The position numbers and the translations under genes are program-made. This document shows positions 25,408 to 34,349 of a stretch of DNA of 57,979 nt, piece by piece. Each line of letters begins with the position of its first letter. Position 1 is the first letter of the stretch. The notes under the pieces are model-generated. The model did no database searches, was not told the origin of the DNA, and saw nothing but the letters and a program-made list of their open reading frames with translations. Source of the stretch: Phenylobacterium sp. (GTDB lineage Bacteria > Pseudomonadota > Alphaproteobacteria > Caulobacterales > Caulobacteraceae); the NCBI RefSeq assembly GCF_030697925.1, contig NZ_JAUYOJ010000102.1:1-57979 (forward strand). The letters are read 5' to 3'.

Positions 25408-26432
25408 AGCCGGCCCATCACTTTCAGCGCCGCGCGATCCTGGGCGTTCTGCAGGGCCCAGGGCGGGTAGGCCATGATCGGCTCGCGGTTGCCCCCGTCG
25501 ATCCAGGCCCGCGCCGAGGAGACCCAGATCGCCTGGCCTTTCACGCAGTTGAACAGCTCCCACCAATGCAGCGCCGCCGGGTCGGCGGTCATGCCGCTGG
25601 CGGCTTCCCAGATGGCTATGGCGCGGTCGCGCGGAACCAGGCCGCCGGCCAGGCCGCGGCCGAACGACCAGACGGGATTGAGGCTCCAGCCCAGGTCCTC
25701 CAGCGGGTCGCCGAGATGGGCCATCTCCCAGTCGAGGATCCCGTGAATGACCCCCTGCTCGTCATAGAGGAAGTTGCCGGTGCGGTAGTCGCCGTGCACC
25801 ACACCCACCTTCCGGGCCGGCGGCGGCGGATTGGCGCGCAGCCAGCGGATCGCCGCGCGGATGATCGGCAGGGGCTCGGCCTCGTCCTCGTCCAGCACGC
25901 CTTCCCAGTAGGAGAGCTCGCGGTCCCAGCAGGCGTCGGCCGCCACCGGCGCCATCACCTGGTCTAGGCCCACGGCGGTGGGATCGGCCTTGGCGATCTC
26001 GCCCAGGATCGTCCACTTGCGCTGGGCCAGGGCCTCCAGGGTCGCCACATAGGGTTCGGCCCACAGCAGGCCGGGCGAGGCCTGGAAGCCGGCGATCTCC
26101 TCGGCGATGAAGAAGGGGTGGTCGAGGGCCGCGTCGGCCTCCTCCAGCCACAGCATCTCGGGCACCGGCACGGCCGAGCCGAAGAAGGCGCGATAGGCCT
26201 CGAACTCGATCCGCCGCTCGGTGTCGATCAGCGAGGCGGGCGGATCGCGGCGCAGGATCAGCTTGCGTTCGCGTGGCCTGCCCTCCCCATCGCGCCAGCT
26301 CAGGCGGAAGCGATAGGTCTCGCGCGAGGCCCCGCCAGAGATGCGCGTCAGGCTGTCGACCGCGATCTCCGTGGCGTCCGGCATACGGCCCGCGATATAG
26401 GCCGCCAGCCGCGGCTCCAGCGGCGAGGCCAT
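25404..26432 (-). CDS. Phosphotransferase-family (APH/ACAD10-like) protein
   Basis: A 342-residue kinase-like protein of the aminoglycoside phosphotransferase fold, of the type related to the kinase domain of ACAD10/11. It has GGASRETYRF (nucleotide loop), the catalytic VVHGDYRTGNFL and the metal-binding ILDWEMAHLGDP. In the ACAD10/11 pathway such kinases phosphorylate 4-hydroxyacyl-CoA for dehydration. Encoded 4 bases downstream of the P450, so it may act on the P450 product; this is inference. Confidence 0.84.
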   Translation of the reverse strand: MASPLEPRLAAYIAGRMPDATEIAVDSLTRISGGASRETYRFRLSWRDGEGRPRERKLILRRDPPASLIDTERRIEFEAYRAFFGSAVPVPEMLWLEEADAALDHPFFIAEEIAGFQASPGLLWAEPYVATLEALAQRKWTILGEIAKADPTAVGLDQVMAPVAADACWDRELSYWEGVLDEDEAEPLPIIRAAIRWLRANPPPPARKVGVVHGDYRTGNFLYDEQGVIHGILDWEMAHLGDPLEDLGWSLNPVWSFGRGLAGGLVPRDRAIAIWEAASGMTADPAALHWWELFNCVKGQAIWVSSARAWIDGGNREPIMAYPPWALQNAQDRAALKVMGRL

Positions 26433-26436
26433 GGGT

Positions 26437-27714
26437 TCAGGCCATCTCGAAGGCGATGGGCAGGGTCTTTGGGCCGTTGACGAACACCGCCAGCGACTGC
26501 TTGGGCTCGCCAGCGAGTTCCAGGCTCTTCAAGCGCGGCAGCATCTCCTCCCAGAGGATGCGCATCTCCATCTTGGCCAGGTGCTGGCCCAGGCACAGGT
26601 GCGCGCCATAGCCGAAAGCAAGGTGCTTGTTGGGTTTTCGGTCGACGCGGAAGGCGTTGGGGTCGTCGAACACCGCCTCGTCGCGGTTGCCCGAGGCGTA
26701 GCAGAGCATCAGCCAGTCGTTCTTCGACAGCGAACGGCCGGCCAGTTCGGTGTCCTCGGTGGCCGTGCGCATGAAGGTCTTCACCGGGGTGATCCAACGG
26801 ATGCTCTCATCCACCAGGCCCGGAATCAGCGACGGGTCGGCCTTGAGCTTGGCGAACTCGCCGGGGTTTTCGGCCAGGCCCCAGATGGCGCCGGCGGTGG
26901 AGGACGAGGTGGTGTCGTGGCCGGCGGTGGCGACGATGATGTAGTAGCTCATCGCCTCGAAATGGCTGATCGGCTCGCCGTCGATCTTAGAGTTGGCGAT
27001 CAGGCTGCCCAGGTCGTCGCCCGGATTGGCCCGCTTGCCCTCCGAGAACCGGGTGAAATAGGCGATGAAGTCGCTGAGGACGCCGGTCTCGATCTGGGCG
27101 ATGGGGCTCTCATCCTTCGGCTTGCGCCCCAGCTCCGGATCGGCGGCGCCGAACAGCTCCTGGGTCAGCATCAGCATCCGGCCCTCGTCCTCCTCCGGCA
27201 CGCCCATGATCTCCATGATCACGTGCAGGGGATAGTGCAGGGCCACCTCGCTGACGAAGTCGCACCTACCGCCCTTGGCGGCCATCTTGTCGACGGCGGC
27301 GCGGGCGATCTTGCGGATGCGATCCTCCATGCTGCGCAGGTTCTGCGGCAGGAACCAGGCCTGGGTCAGGACCCGGTACTTCATGTGGTCGGGGGCATCC
27401 ATGTGGATCAGGGTACGCAGCAGGTGCGGGCTGCCGCCGGTCATCTCGCGGACCTTGGCGTCCACCGCCTGGCCGACCAGGGTCGGGGACCTCACGCCGT
27501 TGGCGAAGAGGGCGTTCTGGCGGCTGATCTCCAGGATGTCGGCATGCTTGGTGGCGACCCAGAACGGATCGACCCCTTCGATCTCGGCCCGGCCTAGCGG
27601 ATTGTTGGCGCGCAGCCAGGCATAGGTGTCGTGGATGCGGCCGTCGGCATAGGCGGTGGGATCGACCAGAACGGCGGCGTGATCGTCCGGTACACGAAGG
27701 GTCTTGCTGCTCAT
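26437..27714 (-). CDS. Cytochrome P450
   Basis: A 425-residue soluble bacterial P450. The I-helix oxygen motif is ATAGHDTTSSS, the ExxR motif is ESIR, and the heme-binding loop FGYGAHLCLGQHLAK contains the Cys thiolate ligand. No membrane anchor, so it needs ferredoxin/reductase partners that are not in the window. Its nearest known groups cannot be fixed from sequence, but the company of acyl-CoA enzymes and a kinase suggests oxidation of a terpenoid, steroid or long-chain acyl substrate. First gene of a three-gene operon. Confidence 0.92.
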   Translation of the reverse strand: MSSKTLRVPDDHAAVLVDPTAYADGRIHDTYAWLRANNPLGRAEIEGVDPFWVATKHADILEISRQNALFANGVRSPTLVGQAVDAKVREMTGGSPHLLRTLIHMDAPDHMKYRVLTQAWFLPQNLRSMEDRIRKIARAAVDKMAAKGGRCDFVSEVALHYPLHVIMEIMGVPEEDEGRMLMLTQELFGAADPELGRKPKDESPIAQIETGVLSDFIAYFTRFSEGKRANPGDDLGSLIANSKIDGEPISHFEAMSYYIIVATAGHDTTSSSTAGAIWGLAENPGEFAKLKADPSLIPGLVDESIRWITPVKTFMRTATEDTELAGRSLSKNDWLMLCYASGNRDEAVFDDPNAFRVDRKPNKHLAFGYGAHLCLGQHLAKMEMRILWEEMLPRLKSLELAGEPKQSLAVFVNGPKTLPIAFEMA

Positions 27715-27872
27715 CGGCGTCGTTCTCCCTTGGTGCGAAGATTCTGCGCGAACTTACGTGGCGTCAGAGAAGCGCATCCTCGCCTGTCTTGTTATCGTCG
27801 TTCACTCGCTGCCGAGCGGCCCAGGCCGTCGCCAATACAAAGACCACAGATCGCAGCTCCGGAGGACGCCCC

Positions 27873-28958
27873 ATGCTGACCAAGGCCGACGATTTTCCGA
27901 TCCATCAGACGCCCGAGCCGATCGCCTTCTCCGGCACCGACCGCAATTTCTACGACCGCTATTTCTTCAACGGCTACGACCCGGACGGAACGGAGTTCTT
28001 CGCCGCGGCCTTCGGAGTCTATCCGCACCTCAACATCGCCGACGCCCACTTCGCCGTGGTCCGCGACGGGGTGGAATACTGCCTGCACGCCAGCCGCGTG
28101 CTGCACATGGAGCGCATGGACCTCACCTGCGGCCCGATCCGCATCGAGGTGCTGGAGCCGCTGCAGAAGCTGAAAGTGACCGTGGAGCCGTCCAACGGCT
28201 TCGCCGCCGAGATCGTCTTCGAGGGCCGCACCTTCCCGATCGAGGAGCCGCGCTTCATCCGCCGCAATGGGCCGCGCGCCTTCATGGACTATACCCGCTT
28301 GACCCAGAACGTGCGGGCCACCGGCTGGATCGAGATCGACGGGGTGCGCAAGGACCTCGCCGCCGGCACGGTGGGCACCCGCGACCGCTCCTGGGGCGTG
28401 CGGCCGGTCGGCGCTCCCGACCCACAGCCGCCCGTGCCCCAGACCATTGGCGGCTTCTTCTGGCAGTGGACGCCGCTAAACTTCGCCGACCGCAGCGTCT
28501 TCTTCCACATCAACGCCGATCCGGACGGCAAGGCCTGGAACACCCGGGCGGTGATCGCCCCCGACGGCGCCGGGCCCGACGGCTTCCACGAGACCGAGCA
28601 CGCGTTGATGGAGGAGGTGGCCCTGATCGCCGGCACCCGCCACGCCAAGGGCGGGACGCTCAAGGTGCCCCTGGCCCAGGGCTCGGCCTGCATCCGGTTC
28701 GAACCCTTCCTGACCTTCCTGATGCGCGGGATCGGCTACGGCCATCCGGCCTGGCGGCACGGGGGCTACAAGGGGGAGCTGGTGGTGGAGCGCGAGGATA
28801 TCGACCTTGCCACCGTCGACATGGCCGCGCCGGAGAACATCCACATCCAGGCGCTCAGCCGGGTCACGATGAGCCTGCCAGGTGAGGCCGCGCAGACCGG
28901 CATGGGCGTATTCGAGCAGCTCATCGCCGGACCCTACCGCCCCTATGGCCTGGGATAG
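27873..28958 (+). CDS. Lipocalin/AttH-like protein of unknown function
   Basis: A 361-residue cytosolic protein without a signal peptide. It looks like the beta-rich AttH/carotenoid-1,2-hydratase-like families (DUF7064/7065 type): DRNFYDRYFFNGYDPDGTEFF at the start, repeated GWIEIDG and TRDRSWGVRPVG in the middle and ALSRVTMSL near the end. ATG at 27873 has GGAGG upstream. Such proteins are often found with P450 and acyl-CoA genes; their role is unknown. Divergent from the P450 operon. Confidence 0.7.
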   Translation: MLTKADDFPIHQTPEPIAFSGTDRNFYDRYFFNGYDPDGTEFFAAAFGVYPHLNIADAHFAVVRDGVEYCLHASRVLHMERMDLTCGPIRIEVLEPLQKLKVTVEPSNGFAAEIVFEGRTFPIEEPRFIRRNGPRAFMDYTRLTQNVRATGWIEIDGVRKDLAAGTVGTRDRSWGVRPVGAPDPQPPVPQTIGGFFWQWTPLNFADRSVFFHINADPDGKAWNTRAVIAPDGAGPDGFHETEHALMEEVALIAGTRHAKGGTLKVPLAQGSACIRFEPFLTFLMRGIGYGHPAWRHGGYKGELVVEREDIDLATVDMAAPENIHIQALSRVTMSLPGEAAQTGMGVFEQLIAGPYRPYGLG

Positions 28959-28964
28959 CGCGCC

Positions 28965-30215
28965 TTAGAACGACAGCCTCAGGGCCGATTGCACCACGGT
29001 CTGGTCCTGCTCGGGCGCCACGCCGCCATAGGCGCGCGAAGGCCGGTCGGAGCTCACATGCAGACCCTCGAACAGCAGGTCAGCGTGCGGCGAAAGCTCG
29101 TGGCGCCAGGCGGCGGTGAGCGCCCAGCCGGTCTCGTCGTTGTTGTCGATGGCCCGCAGCGTGCGGTCGTTGGTCTCGAAGCCCTCGAGCCGGACGGTGA
29201 GCGCATGGGGCCCGAACCGGCGCGTGGCCGAGACGTGGGCCGAGGCGTAGCCCATGTCGATCCAGCGGTGTTTGCCCTGGTAGCGGAAGCCCATCAGGGT
29301 CTCGCCGCTCAGGATTTGGGCTCGGATCGTGGTCGCCTCGTCCGCGTCCCATACCAGGGCGAGCGTCGTGAACCGGGTCTCCCAAGCCCATTGCTGAACC
29401 TCCACCGACGTGCGGTCGCCGGCGTTGTCGTAGTGGAGCGCCGAAACCTCCACCGGAACGGGCGGACGCCAGGCCAGGCGGCCGTAATAACCCGCGCGGT
29501 TGTCCAGCTCGGAGACCGGGGTGGTGATCGGCGCCTGGCGGGTGCGCATGAACGGGCTCAGCGCCGGCAGCGGGAAGTCGGTGGAGGCGCCGGTCCGGGC
29601 GCCGTGCAAGGCCCAGCCGCGGAAGCTCAGCAGGGTGCCGGAGGTGTCGTTTCCGCCGAAGGCCGCCGCGGTGGCGGCCAGCTCGTGATCGCCGATGGCC
29701 CGGGTGGCGGTGAGCTCCAGCCCGGCCACCTTCACCTCCTCGCCGATCCAGCTGCCGATGGCCGAGGCGCTAAGCGTGTCGGGGGTGGTCCAGCCCACGC
29801 CTTCGTGCTCATGGCTGACCGGCGGATAGAAGAGCCCTGCCCGGGCCGAGAGCCGCGCCAGGCGGTGGGGCGGCGCGCGCCAGGTCAGATAGGCCTCCCC
29901 CAGGTCGAGGGCCGGCTCGACGTCCGGCTGGAGCTGGGCGGTGACCACGGCGCCGAGCGCGAAGGAGAGCCGCGGCTTCCATTCGACCAGGGCCTGGGAA
30001 AGGTCCGGCCGCACGGCCCAGTCCGACCCGCCGCCCGAGGCTCCCGTCTTGCCGAAGCCGCCGTCGAGCCACGAGCGCTCGCCGTCGGCCGCCGTCAGCC
30101 TCAGCTCCACAAGGCCGGAAAAGGTCTCTTTGGAGAATAGGTCGGGCTCGGCCCGCGCCGTTCCGGCGCCGAGCACGAGGACGAGCGCCGTCAGAACCGC
30201 CCCTCGAATCGACAC
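28965..30215 (-). CDS. Outer-membrane beta-barrel protein
   Basis: A 416-residue protein with an N-terminal signal peptide (RGAVLTALVLVLGAGTARAE) and many alternating hydrophobic/polar strands ending in an aromatic C-terminus (SALRLSF), as recognised by the BAM machinery. Aromatic-rich strands such as AWRHELSPHADLLFEGLHV fit a porin-like barrel. GTG at 30215 follows the GGGGGTGGAT region and lies directly downstream of the phosphodiesterase gene. Function unknown; the context suggests it works with the cupredoxin and phosphodiesterase encoded upstream. Confidence 0.8.
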   Translation of the reverse strand: MSIRGAVLTALVLVLGAGTARAEPDLFSKETFSGLVELRLTAADGERSWLDGGFGKTGASGGGSDWAVRPDLSQALVEWKPRLSFALGAVVTAQLQPDVEPALDLGEAYLTWRAPPHRLARLSARAGLFYPPVSHEHEGVGWTTPDTLSASAIGSWIGEEVKVAGLELTATRAIGDHELAATAAAFGGNDTSGTLLSFRGWALHGARTGASTDFPLPALSPFMRTRQAPITTPVSELDNRAGYYGRLAWRPPVPVEVSALHYDNAGDRTSVEVQQWAWETRFTTLALVWDADEATTIRAQILSGETLMGFRYQGKHRWIDMGYASAHVSATRRFGPHALTVRLEGFETNDRTLRAIDNNDETGWALTAAWRHELSPHADLLFEGLHVSSDRPSRAYGGVAPEQDQTVVQSALRLSF

Positions 30216-30226
30216 ATCCACCCCCG

Positions 30227-32599
30227 TCAGCCGTAGCTGCGTTCCGTGTCGCGATCTTCGTTGAGAAACATCAAGAGTTCGTTGAACGGCATGGGTTTGG
30301 CGATCAGATAGCCTTGCACATTGTCGCACCCCATGGCCGCCAGCAGTTGGAAGGCGTTGGCGGTCTCGACCCCCTCGGCGGTCACTTTCAGGCCCAGGCT
30401 GTGGGCCAGGTCGATGGTCGAGCGGACGATCAGGGCGTCGCGCTGGCTCTCGGTCAGGTCGGTGATCAGCGAGCGGTCGATCTTCAGCTCGTGGCCCTTG
30501 ATCTGCTTCAGATAGGCCAGGGATGACAGGCCCGATCCGAAGTCATCGATCGAGATGCTGATCCCGGCCGCGCGGAAGCGATCTAGGATCTCCAGGGCCA
30601 TGTCAGGGTTCTCGATGACCGCCGTCTCGGTGATCTCGAAGCACAGCTTGCCCGAGGCTTCGCCCACCGTGCGGTCGACGAAGTCGGCGAAGTCGGTGTC
30701 ACCCAGCAGGCGGCCGGAGATATTGACCGACACCTCGATGGGATGGCCGGCGCGGCCCATCCGGGTCTGGTCGGCGATAGCCTGTTTCAGCACCCAGTCG
30801 GTGAGGGTGCGGATATGGCCGGTCTCCTCGGCCATGGGGATGAACAGGTCGGGGCGCAGCATGCCACGAGTGGGATGGCGCCAGCGGACCAGGCCCTCGA
30901 CGCCGTTCACGCCGCGGGCGCGCAGGTCGTATTTCGGCTGGTGGTAAAGCTCGATATGCCCCGAGCGCAGGGCCCAGAGCATGCCGCTCATCAGGGCCAG
31001 GTTCGAGGAGGGGTCGCCATAGGCCTCGGCGTCGAAGAAGGCCAGTTTCTTGCGGGCGGACCGCGCCTGGTCCAGGCCGATATTGGCCCGCTCGATGGCC
31101 GCCCCGCCGGGCTCGCCCGAGGCGAAGGCCGAGAGCCCGACGCTCAGAGCCACGTCGATGGCGTCACCGCCGATCTGCAGAGGCTGCTCCAGCTCGCGGA
31201 GCAGGCGGGCCATCATCGCTTGGGCCGCCTCGTCGTCGGCCGCCTCGAAGGCCATGCCCAGCACGTCGGTGGAGATCCGCGCCACGAAGGCCTGGCGCTG
31301 CAGGCCGGCCAACCGCTCGCCGACCTCGCGGATCGCCTGGGCCGCCAGGGCGTAGCCGATGGCGCCACGCACATGGGCGAAGCGGTCGACCCCTAGCAGG
31401 GCCACATAGAGGCTTCCGCCCCCGGCGACGGCCAGGGTCTCGATGGCCTGTTCCAGCGACAGGCGGTTGGGCAGGTGGGTCTCGGGATCATGCAGGGCCA
31501 GGTGGGTGATCCGCCGCTCACGTTCGCGGATCTCGGTGGCCATGACGTTGAAACTCTCGGCCAGGTGGCCGATCTCGTCCTGGCTTTCGACGGCGACCGT
31601 GCTGTCCTGGCCCTCCCGCAGCCGATTGGCGGCGGTGGCGAGCGCCGAGATCGGTCGGGTGACGCTGCGCGCCAGGCCCCAACTCCCGGCCACCACCAGG
31701 ACCAGGCCCAGAAGCCCGACCCCGCCAATGGTGGCCAGCAAGGGCTTGTAGGGCGCCAGAGCCCGGGCCAGGGGATAGCTGAGCACCAGCACGGCCCCCT
31801 GCTTGTCGGCAAGAGCGGCCTTGCCGGTCAGGGTTCGCAGCGGCTTGACCAGGACCAGCGATGCGCCGTCCTTCGTCGCCAGGGTCCGCGGCGCCTTGGA
31901 CTTCGCGGTGAGGGCTCCGTCGATGAAGCCGCCCAGCCCCGCCGGGTCGCTGACCGCCAGCTCCGATTTCCAGGCCTTGCCGGCCCGGTGCATGACGCTG
32001 GCGTCGAGGGGAATGGCCGACAACTTCTCCAGGGCCTCCATCTCACGCTGGTCCAGGCGGGCGGCGAACACCACCCAGCCGATCAGGTCCGGCGACAGGA
32101 TCGGGGCGGCGATCATCTGGTAGGGCATGCCGTCCAGCACGAATATCCCGCTCGGGCTCTCCTGCTCGTACATGGCCTCGACCAGGGCGTCGGCGCTGCG
32201 GTTCAGGCCCTTGGGGTCGGCGGCGGTGATGGTTCCGTCGACGCCGACGATGAAGGCCAGGTCGAGCTGCAGCCGCTGGCGCAGGTTCTCCATGGCCGAG
32301 ACGATGGTGGCGCCGTCGCCGGTGGCGACGGCCTCGCGGAAGCCGAAATCGCGCGACAGCAGGGCTACGCCCTGCCGAAGCTGTTCCGTACGCAGCGACC
32401 ATATCCGGTCGAACACGGCGCCCGATGCGGTCAGCTCGTCACGGACCTGGCGCTGAGCGGCGCCGGAGATGGCCGAGTAGATCGCGCCGGAGACCAGCAG
32501 CAGGGCCACGCCGAACAGGCCGGCATAGAGCACGGTGAGCTTGGTCCGCAGCCGACGGAAGCCGGCCAGGCGTCGCGCGATCGGCTCGACCCAGGCCAT
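30227..32599 (-). CDS. Membrane c-di-GMP phosphodiesterase, degenerate GGDEF plus EAL
   Basis: A 790-residue sensor. TM1 about residues 18-40, a periplasmic sensor of about 260 residues, TM2 about 295-318 (GVGLLGLVLVVAGSWGLA), HAMP with SVTRPISALATAANRLREGQ, then GGDEF and EAL domains. The GGDEF site reads ISTDVLGM, so it should not make c-di-GMP. The EAL domain has EGLVRW in place of EALVRW but keeps SVNISGR, FEITETAV, IDDFGSG, KID and AEGVE, so phosphodiesterase activity is likely. Start ATG at 32599 lies 1 base after the cupredoxin stop; an ATG at 32614 would overlap it. Confidence 0.9.
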   Translation of the reverse strand: MAWVEPIARRLAGFRRLRTKLTVLYAGLFGVALLLVSGAIYSAISGAAQRQVRDELTASGAVFDRIWSLRTEQLRQGVALLSRDFGFREAVATGDGATIVSAMENLRQRLQLDLAFIVGVDGTITAADPKGLNRSADALVEAMYEQESPSGIFVLDGMPYQMIAAPILSPDLIGWVVFAARLDQREMEALEKLSAIPLDASVMHRAGKAWKSELAVSDPAGLGGFIDGALTAKSKAPRTLATKDGASLVLVKPLRTLTGKAALADKQGAVLVLSYPLARALAPYKPLLATIGGVGLLGLVLVVAGSWGLARSVTRPISALATAANRLREGQDSTVAVESQDEIGHLAESFNVMATEIRERERRITHLALHDPETHLPNRLSLEQAIETLAVAGGGSLYVALLGVDRFAHVRGAIGYALAAQAIREVGERLAGLQRQAFVARISTDVLGMAFEAADDEAAQAMMARLLRELEQPLQIGGDAIDVALSVGLSAFASGEPGGAAIERANIGLDQARSARKKLAFFDAEAYGDPSSNLALMSGMLWALRSGHIELYHQPKYDLRARGVNGVEGLVRWRHPTRGMLRPDLFIPMAEETGHIRTLTDWVLKQAIADQTRMGRAGHPIEVSVNISGRLLGDTDFADFVDRTVGEASGKLCFEITETAVIENPDMALEILDRFRAAGISISIDDFGSGLSSLAYLKQIKGHELKIDRSLITDLTESQRDALIVRSTIDLAHSLGLKVTAEGVETANAFQLLAAMGCDNVQGYLIAKPMPFNELLMFLNEDRDTERSYG

Positions 32600-32600
32600 G

Positions 32601-33224
32601 TCAGTAGGTCCCATGCCGCTTGGGTGGGGTCCGCAGCTCGACCACCAGGGCCTGGCGCGCAGCGCCGGCGGCCGGGATCGTCACGGCCAGGGCCGTCTCG
32701 TTGCGCGCGGTCTTGAGATACGGATGCCAGACGGTGAGCCGCGCCCCGCCCGGCGGCAGGCCGGTCAGCAGGGCCGCGCCCGCGGCGTCGGTCTTCACGG
32801 CGTAGGGCGTGTCGACCACCCGGATGAAGGCCGACATGGTGTCGTGGATGTTGCAGCCCACGGCCACCACCCCGGCCTTGTCGAAGCGGACATGGCGGGT
32901 CTGGTCGCGGCCGTACAGCTTCAGCTCGAACGGCTTGGGCGCGGAGAAGGAATAGACGTGGTGCAGCACCGGGTCGAAGTTTGGGAACGCCACGTCGGCG
33001 CCCACCGGCACGATCAGGACGAAGGGGCTGAACTGCATGCCCTGCTGGGCCATTCGGTAGGGTCCGGCCGTCCTCGGCGCGGCGCCCCCGGACTGGGGCG
33101 AGACCATCACCACGGCGTCCGCCACCGGCTTGCCGGCGGCGGTCTTCAGGCTGACGGCCAGATCGCCGGCCGCGGCGGGCGTGGCGGCCAGCAGCCCGGC
33201 GATGAGGGTCGCGAGGAAACGCAT
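32601..33224 (-). CDS. Secreted cupredoxin-like protein
   Basis: A 207-residue exported protein, often annotated as a methylamine-utilisation protein. Signal peptide MRFLATLIAGLLAATPAAAG. The cupredoxin region has candidate type 1 copper ligands: His in PVLHHVYSF, and Cys, His and Met in VGCNIHDTM. The later part (LTVWHPYLKTARNETALAV) resembles a carboxypeptidase-regulatory-like domain. First gene of a three-gene operon with the phosphodiesterase and barrel genes. Possibly senses or carries copper or electrons in the periplasm; not shown. Confidence 0.82.
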   Translation of the reverse strand: MRFLATLIAGLLAATPAAAGDLAVSLKTAAGKPVADAVVMVSPQSGGAAPRTAGPYRMAQQGMQFSPFVLIVPVGADVAFPNFDPVLHHVYSFSAPKPFELKLYGRDQTRHVRFDKAGVVAVGCNIHDTMSAFIRVVDTPYAVKTDAAGAALLTGLPPGGARLTVWHPYLKTARNETALAVTIPAAGAARQALVVELRTPPKRHGTY

Positions 33225-33382
33225 GGGCCGCAGGCTAGGCCAAGGGTGTGAAGTCCCGGTAAAGCATAGCTGCAAGCGCCTTCAGGGGATTGGGGTTGCG
33301 CCGCACCCCGCGCGCTTGGCACACTCGGCGGATTGAAAGACGTCCCGGCGTGGTTACGCGCCACATTTGAGAGTTTCAGGTT

Positions 33383-34345
33383 TTGACCATTTCCCCGACC
33401 GTGGCGGTCCCCGCCGCGTCCACCGACCACCTGGCCTCGGTGGACGCCCTGATCCAGGGGCTGGCCGATGTCGGCTACATCGCCTCCAAGCGCATCGCCA
33501 CGGCCCTCTACATGTCCGTGCACCTGCAGAAGCCCATCCTGGTCGAGGGTTCGGCCGGGGTCGGCAAGACCGAACTGGCGCTCTCGACGGCGACCCTGCT
33601 CGGCCTGCCGCTGATCCGCATGCAGTGCTACGAGGGCCTGGACGAGTCCAAGGCCCTCTACGAGTGGAAGTACGGCAAGCAGCTCCTCTACACCCAGATC
33701 CTCAAGGACCGGATGGGCGAGCAGCTCTCCGACGCCAAGGACATGGACGCGGCCATGGAGCGGCTGCACGGCATGGGCGACCTGTTCTTCTCCGAGCCCT
33801 TCCTGGAGCCGCGGCCGCTGATGAAGGCGCTGCGCGAGGACAATGGCTGCGTCCTGCTGATCGACGAGATCGACAAGTCCGACGAGGCCTTCGAGGCCTT
33901 CCTGCTGGAGGTGCTGTCGGCCTACCAGGTCTCCATCCCCGAGCTCGGCGTGATGGTGGCCAAGACACCGCCGCTGGTCTTCCTGACCTCCAACAATGTC
34001 CGCGACCTGGGCGACGCCCTGAAGCGCCGCTGCCTGCACCTGCACATCCCCCTGCCCGACGCGGCCCTGGAGCGGCGGATCGTCGCCAGCCGGGTGCCGG
34101 ACATCGAGGCGACACTGGCCGCCCAGCTGGTCGATTTCGTCCAGTCGCTGCGGACGCTGGACCTGCGCAAGTCGCCCTCGATCTCCGAGACCGTGGACTG
34201 GGCCCGGGCGCTGATCCTGCTCAACGCGTCGAGCCTGGACGGCGAGGTGGTGCGCGACACCCTCAACGTCCTGCTGAAGTTCGAGCAGGACATCGCCGCG
34301 GTGGAGCCGCAGATCGTCGAGCTGATCCGCCGCCCGGTGGGATAG
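33383..34345 (+). CDS. MoxR-family AAA+ ATPase (CoxD-like)
   Basis: A 320-residue AAA+ ATPase. Walker A is VEGSAGVGKTEL, Walker B is VLLIDEIDKSD, and sensor 1 lies in FLTSNNVRDLGDALKRRC. The MoxR group helps assemble or activate metalloenzymes and other complexes together with von Willebrand factor A proteins. TTG start at 33383; no other start precedes the domain. Followed 4 bases later by its VWA partner gene. The usual targets, such as CO dehydrogenase or methanol dehydrogenase genes, are not adjacent. Confidence 0.88.
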   Translation: MTISPTVAVPAASTDHLASVDALIQGLADVGYIASKRIATALYMSVHLQKPILVEGSAGVGKTELALSTATLLGLPLIRMQCYEGLDESKALYEWKYGKQLLYTQILKDRMGEQLSDAKDMDAAMERLHGMGDLFFSEPFLEPRPLMKALREDNGCVLLIDEIDKSDEAFEAFLLEVLSAYQVSIPELGVMVAKTPPLVFLTSNNVRDLGDALKRRCLHLHIPLPDAALERRIVASRVPDIEATLAAQLVDFVQSLRTLDLRKSPSISETVDWARALILLNASSLDGEVVRDTLNVLLKFEQDIAAVEPQIVELIRRPVG

Positions 34346-34349
34346 GGCC

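Noticed and set aside
30227..32599. Diguanylate cyclase activity of the GGDEF domain
   Set aside because: The active-site motif is replaced by ISTDVLGM, which lacks the metal and catalytic residues.
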